64,000 nucleotides of DNA from Flintibacter sp. KGMB00164 (GTDB taxonomy: Bacteria > Bacillota > Clostridia > Oscillospirales > Oscillospiraceae). Where the stretch lies: NCBI RefSeq assembly GCF_008727735.1, contig NZ_CP044227.1, positions 868,001-932,000 on the forward strand. The letters run 5' to 3'. The position numbers and the translations under genes are program-made. Shown here piece after piece: positions 61,230-64,000 of this stretch (position 1 is its first letter; each line of letters starts with the position of its first letter). The notes under the pieces are model-generated. The model saw nothing but the letters and a program-made list of their open reading frames with translations, did no database searches and was not told where the DNA came from.

Positions 61230-64000
61230 ATGGCAAGAAAGTTCAAAACCATGGACGGCAATAATGCGGCCGCATATGTCAGCTATGCCTTCACCGAAGT
61301 AGCCGGCATTTACCCCATTACTCCGTCCAGCCCCATGGCCGACTATGTGGACCAGTGGGCTGCTCAGGGCCAGAAGAACATCTTCGGCACCACCGTTAAG
61401 GTTATTGAGATGCAGTCTGAGGCCGGTGCTGCCGGTACCGTCCACGGCTCTCTGGCCGCCGGCGCCCTGACCACCACCTACACCGCCTCTCAGGGCCTGC
61501 TGCTGATGATCCCCAACATGTATAAGATCGCCGGCGAGCTGCTGCCCGCGGTGTTCCACGTGTCCGCCCGTACCGTTGCTGCTCAGTCTCTGAACATCTT
61601 CGGTGACCACTCCGATGTTATGGCCTGCCGCCAGACTGGCTTTGCTATGCTGGCTGAGGGCAACGTGCAGGAGGTCATGGACCTGGCTCCTGTGGCTCAC
61701 CTGTCCGCCATCAAGGGCCGCGTCCCCTTCATCAACTTCTTCGACGGCTTCCGTACCTCCCACGAGATCCAGAAGGTCGCTATTTGGGACTACAAGGATC
61801 TGGCTGAGATGGTCGACATGGACGCTGTTGAGGCCTTCCGCAAGCGCGCTCTGAACCCCGAGCGTCCCACCATGCGCGGCTCTCACGAGAACGGCGACAT
61901 CTTCTTCCAGCACCGCGAGGCCTGCAACCCCTACTACGACGCTCTGCCTGAGATCGTTGAGGAGTACATGGGCAAGGTCAACGAGAAGCTGGGCACCAAC
62001 TATCAGCTGTTCAACTACTACGGCGCTGAGGATGCTGACCGCGTCATCATCGCCATGGGCTCCATCTGCGACGTGGCTGAGGAAGTCATCGACTACCTGA
62101 ATGCCAACGGCCAGAAGGTCGGCCTGATCAAGGTCCGCCTGTACCGCCCCTTCCGTGCGGACAAGCTGATCGCTGCCATCCCCGCTACCGCCAAGAAGAT
62201 TGCCGTCCTGGACCGCACCAAGGAGCCCGGCGCTCTGGGCGATCCTCTGTATCTGGACGTCATCACTGCCCTGTCCACTGCCGGTATCACCGACAAGACC
62301 GTCGTGGCTGGCCGTTACGGCCTGGGTTCCAAGGACACCCCGCCCAAGAGCGTGTTTGCTGTCTATGAGAACCTGGCTCAGGACGCTCCCAAGAACCACT
62401 TCACCATCGGCATTGTGGACGACGTCACCAACAGCTCTCTGGAGGAGCACGACGCCCCCAACACCGCTGCTGAGGGCACCATCGAGTGCAAGTTCTGGGG
62501 CCTGGGCGGCGACGGCACCGTGGGCGCCAACAAGAACTCCATCAAGATCATCGGCGACCACACCGACAAGTACGTGCAGGCTTACTTCCAGTACGACTCC
62601 AAGAAGACCGGCGGCGTGACCATCAGCCACCTGCGTTTCGGCGACAAGGCCATCCGCAGCCCCTACTACATCAACAAGGCCGACTTCGTGGCCTGCCACA
62701 ACCCCTCCTACGTCACCAAGGACTTCCCCATGGTCCGCGACGTAAAGCCCGGCGGTGTGTTCATGATCAACTGCCAGTGGAACATGGAGGAGCTGGAGCA
62801 TCACCTGTCCGCCAGCGCCAAGCGCTACATCGCGGCCAACAACATCCAGCTGTACACCATCAACGCCATTGACCTGGCTGCCAAGATCGGTATGGGCAAG
62901 CGCACCAACACCATCCTGCAGTCCGCTTTCTTCACCCTGGCTAAGGTTATGCCTCAGGAGGAGGCCATCCAGTACATGAAGGATGCCGCCACCAAGTCCT
63001 ACCTGAAGAAGGGCCAGGACATCGTGGACATGAACCACAAGGCCATCGACGCCGGCGCTACCGCCTTCGTGAAGATCGACGTTCCCGCTTCCTGGGCTAC
63101 CGCCGAGGATGTGAAGAAGGATTCTGCCCTGACCGGTCCCGCCAAGCTGGTGAAGATGGTTCAGGACATCCTGGATCCCGTGGACCGCATGGACGGCGAC
63201 AGCCTGCCTGTGTCCGCCTTCGTGGATCACGTGGACGGCACCTTCGAGCTGGGCGCTGCCGCTTACGAGAAGCGCGGCGTGGCCGTTATGGTTCCCACTT
63301 GGGATGCTACCAAGTGTATCCAGTGTAACCAGTGCTCCTTCGTCTGCCCCCACGCTACCATCCGTCCCTTCATGCTGACCGAGGAGGAGGCTGCTGCCGC
63401 TCCCGAGGCTGCCAAGATCGTGGACGTGAAGGCCGGCAAGGGCAAGGGCGTGTACAAGTTTGCTATGGCCATCAGCCCCCTGGACTGCATGGGCTGCACC
63501 GTGTGTGCCGGCGTGTGTCCCACCAAGGCTCTGACCATGGTGCCTCAGGAGCAGGAGGCTGCTCAGCAGGAGGTCTTCAACTACATGGTGGAGAAGGTTT
63601 CCGCCAAGGCCGATGTGACCGACCTGACCGTGAAGGGCAGCCAGTTCAAGAAGCCTCTGCTCGAGTTCTCCGGCTCCTGCGCCGGCTGCGCCGAGACCTC
63701 TTATGCTCGCCTGATCACCCAGCTGTTCGGCGATCGGATGTATATCTCCAACGCCACCGGCTGTTCCTCCATCTGGGGCGGCCCCGCTGCTACTTCTCCC
63801 TACACCACCACTGCCGAGGGCAAGGGTCCCGCTTGGGCCAACTCCCTGTTCGAGGATAACGCCGAGCACGGCCTGGGCATGTATCTGGGCCAGAAGGCTA
63901 TCCGTGAGCGCCTGATCACCAAGCTGGAGGCCATGGCTGCTGCCGAGGCTACTCCCGCTGAGGCCAAGGCTGCCATCCAGGCCTTCCTGGACACCAAGGA
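61230..64000 (+). CDS. nifJ: pyruvate:ferredoxin (flavodoxin) oxidoreductase, 5' part
   Basis: Oxidative decarboxylation of pyruvate to acetyl-CoA and CO2 with reduction of ferredoxin. Open from ATG 61230 (AGGGA upstream) to the window end: 923 codons of an expected 1170 or so. Domain I starts MARKFKTMDGNNAAAYVSYA with the Thr of YPITPSSPMA (about 30) that contacts pyruvate; two [4Fe-4S] ferredoxin motifs, CIQCNQCSFVCP (Cys696 on) and CMGCTVCAGVCP (Cys753 on); then SGSCAGCAETSYARLITQLF, the start of the TPP-binding domain with the proximal-cluster cysteines. The remaining C-terminus lies outside. The long opposite-strand frame here is a codon-bias shadow. Confidence 0.97.
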   Translation, partial: MARKFKTMDGNNAAAYVSYAFTEVAGIYPITPSSPMADYVDQWAAQGQKNIFGTTVKVIEMQSEAGAAGTVHGSLAAGALTTTYTASQGLLLMIPNMYKIAGELLPAVFHVSARTVAAQSLNIFGDHSDVMACRQTGFAMLAEGNVQEVMDLAPVAHLSAIKGRVPFINFFDGFRTSHEIQKVAIWDYKDLAEMVDMDAVEAFRKRALNPERPTMRGSHENGDIFFQHREACNPYYDALPEIVEEYMGKVNEKLGTNYQLFNYYGAEDADRVIIAMGSICDVAEEVIDYLNANGQKVGLIKVRLYRPFRADKLIAAIPATAKKIAVLDRTKEPGALGDPLYLDVITALSTAGITDKTVVAGRYGLGSKDTPPKSVFAVYENLAQDAPKNHFTIGIVDDVTNSSLEEHDAPNTAAEGTIECKFWGLGGDGTVGANKNSIKIIGDHTDKYVQAYFQYDSKKTGGVTISHLRFGDKAIRSPYYINKADFVACHNPSYVTKDFPMVRDVKPGGVFMINCQWNMEELEHHLSASAKRYIAANNIQLYTINAIDLAAKIGMGKRTNTILQSAFFTLAKVMPQEEAIQYMKDAATKSYLKKGQDIVDMNHKAIDAGATAFVKIDVPASWATAEDVKKDSALTGPAKLVKMVQDILDPVDRMDGDSLPVSAFVDHVDGTFELGAAAYEKRGVAVMVPTWDATKCIQCNQCSFVCPHATIRPFMLTEEEAAAAPEAAKIVDVKAGKGKGVYKFAMAISPLDCMGCTVCAGVCPTKALTMVPQEQEAAQQEVFNYMVEKVSAKADVTDLTVKGSQFKKPLLEFSGSCAGCAETSYARLITQLFGDRMYISNATGCSSIWGGPAATSPYTTTAEGKGPAWANSLFEDNAEHGLGMYLGQKAIRERLITKLEAMAAAEATPAEAKAAIQAFLDTK

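Noticed and set aside
61191-63869. 892-codon open frame on the minus strand opposite nifJ
   Set aside because: Shadow of the strong C/G third-position bias of nifJ: the translation is low-complexity (G, V, H, L, Q rich), has no ribosome site and no known motif, while nifJ on the plus strand has cluster cysteines and cofactor motifs in frame.

Overview
The window is an ordinary chromosomal stretch of a GC-rich, anaerobic, butyrate-forming member of the Clostridia. The gene set points to the Oscillospiraceae (Flavonifractor / Intestinimonas / Lawsonibacter type); this placement is inferred, not searched. The reasons are: a But-type butyryl-CoA:acetate CoA-transferase, 3-hydroxybutyryl-CoA dehydrogenase, pyruvate formate-lyase, pyruvate:ferredoxin oxidoreductase, pyruvate phosphate dikinase, class III (anaerobic) ribonucleotide reductase, the Firmicutes-type L27 precursor with its Prp protease, a SleB-like cell-wall hydrolase of the kind spore formers carry, and strong AGGAGG ribosome binding sites. 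I see no prophage, insertion sequence, CRISPR array, rRNA or tRNA gene.

Layout. 1-5 kb: AEC permease, a shikimate-kinase-like protein, a DEAD-box RNA helicase and but. 5-10 kb: two very small genes, a CarD-family regulator with a hairpin leader, a radical SAM/TatD pair, a lipoprotein, hbd and a GNAT acetyltransferase. 10-21 kb: metG with two membrane-protein genes and mnmA, nrdD-nrdG behind a palindrome that looks like an NrdR box, a MATE exporter and a cation/proton antiporter. 21-28 kb: rlmD with a cyclase-family hydrolase, pflA-pflB, and an AGCS amino-acid symporter behind a tandem glycine riboswitch. 28-41 kb: secA, a split ThrE-type exporter, an SGNH lipoprotein/DUF4358 pair, a cell-wall hydrolase, the rplU-prp-rpmA-(PPC)-obgE operon, and an MBOAT/DHHW pair that probably acylates a surface polymer. 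41-48 kb: DUF2156 protein, phosphoesterase, prmA, a DegV/DUF1836 pair, a PF06541 membrane protein and a P1 peptidase. 48-53 kb: a polyol operon (dehydrogenase, GPH transporter, PfkB kinase, Crh-like HPr) with its ROK regulator. 53-64 kb: ppdK, cobA, DUF1294, cinA, thiI, a comM-like ATPase and the 5' part of nifJ, which runs off the window.

How it fits together. The central-carbon genes outline pyruvate metabolism (ppdK, pflAB, nifJ) feeding acetyl-CoA into butyrate formation (hbd, but). The polyol operon feeds fructose 6-phosphate into glycolysis. The rest is mainly housekeeping: translation, tRNA thiolation, secretion and envelope.

The least explained signals are: (i) a structured repeat family, two copies of which start one nucleotide after a stop codon and differ by paired compensatory changes; (ii) an HPr homologue with Gln at the catalytic position but a kept regulatory Ser, encoded inside a sugar operon; (iii) a consensus promoter firing straight into a 15-bp stem plus U-tract ahead of the carD-like gene; (iv) a perfect 27-bp inverted repeat directly upstream of the nifJ promoter; and (v) a shikimate-kinase homologue lacking the usual substrate-binding arginine.
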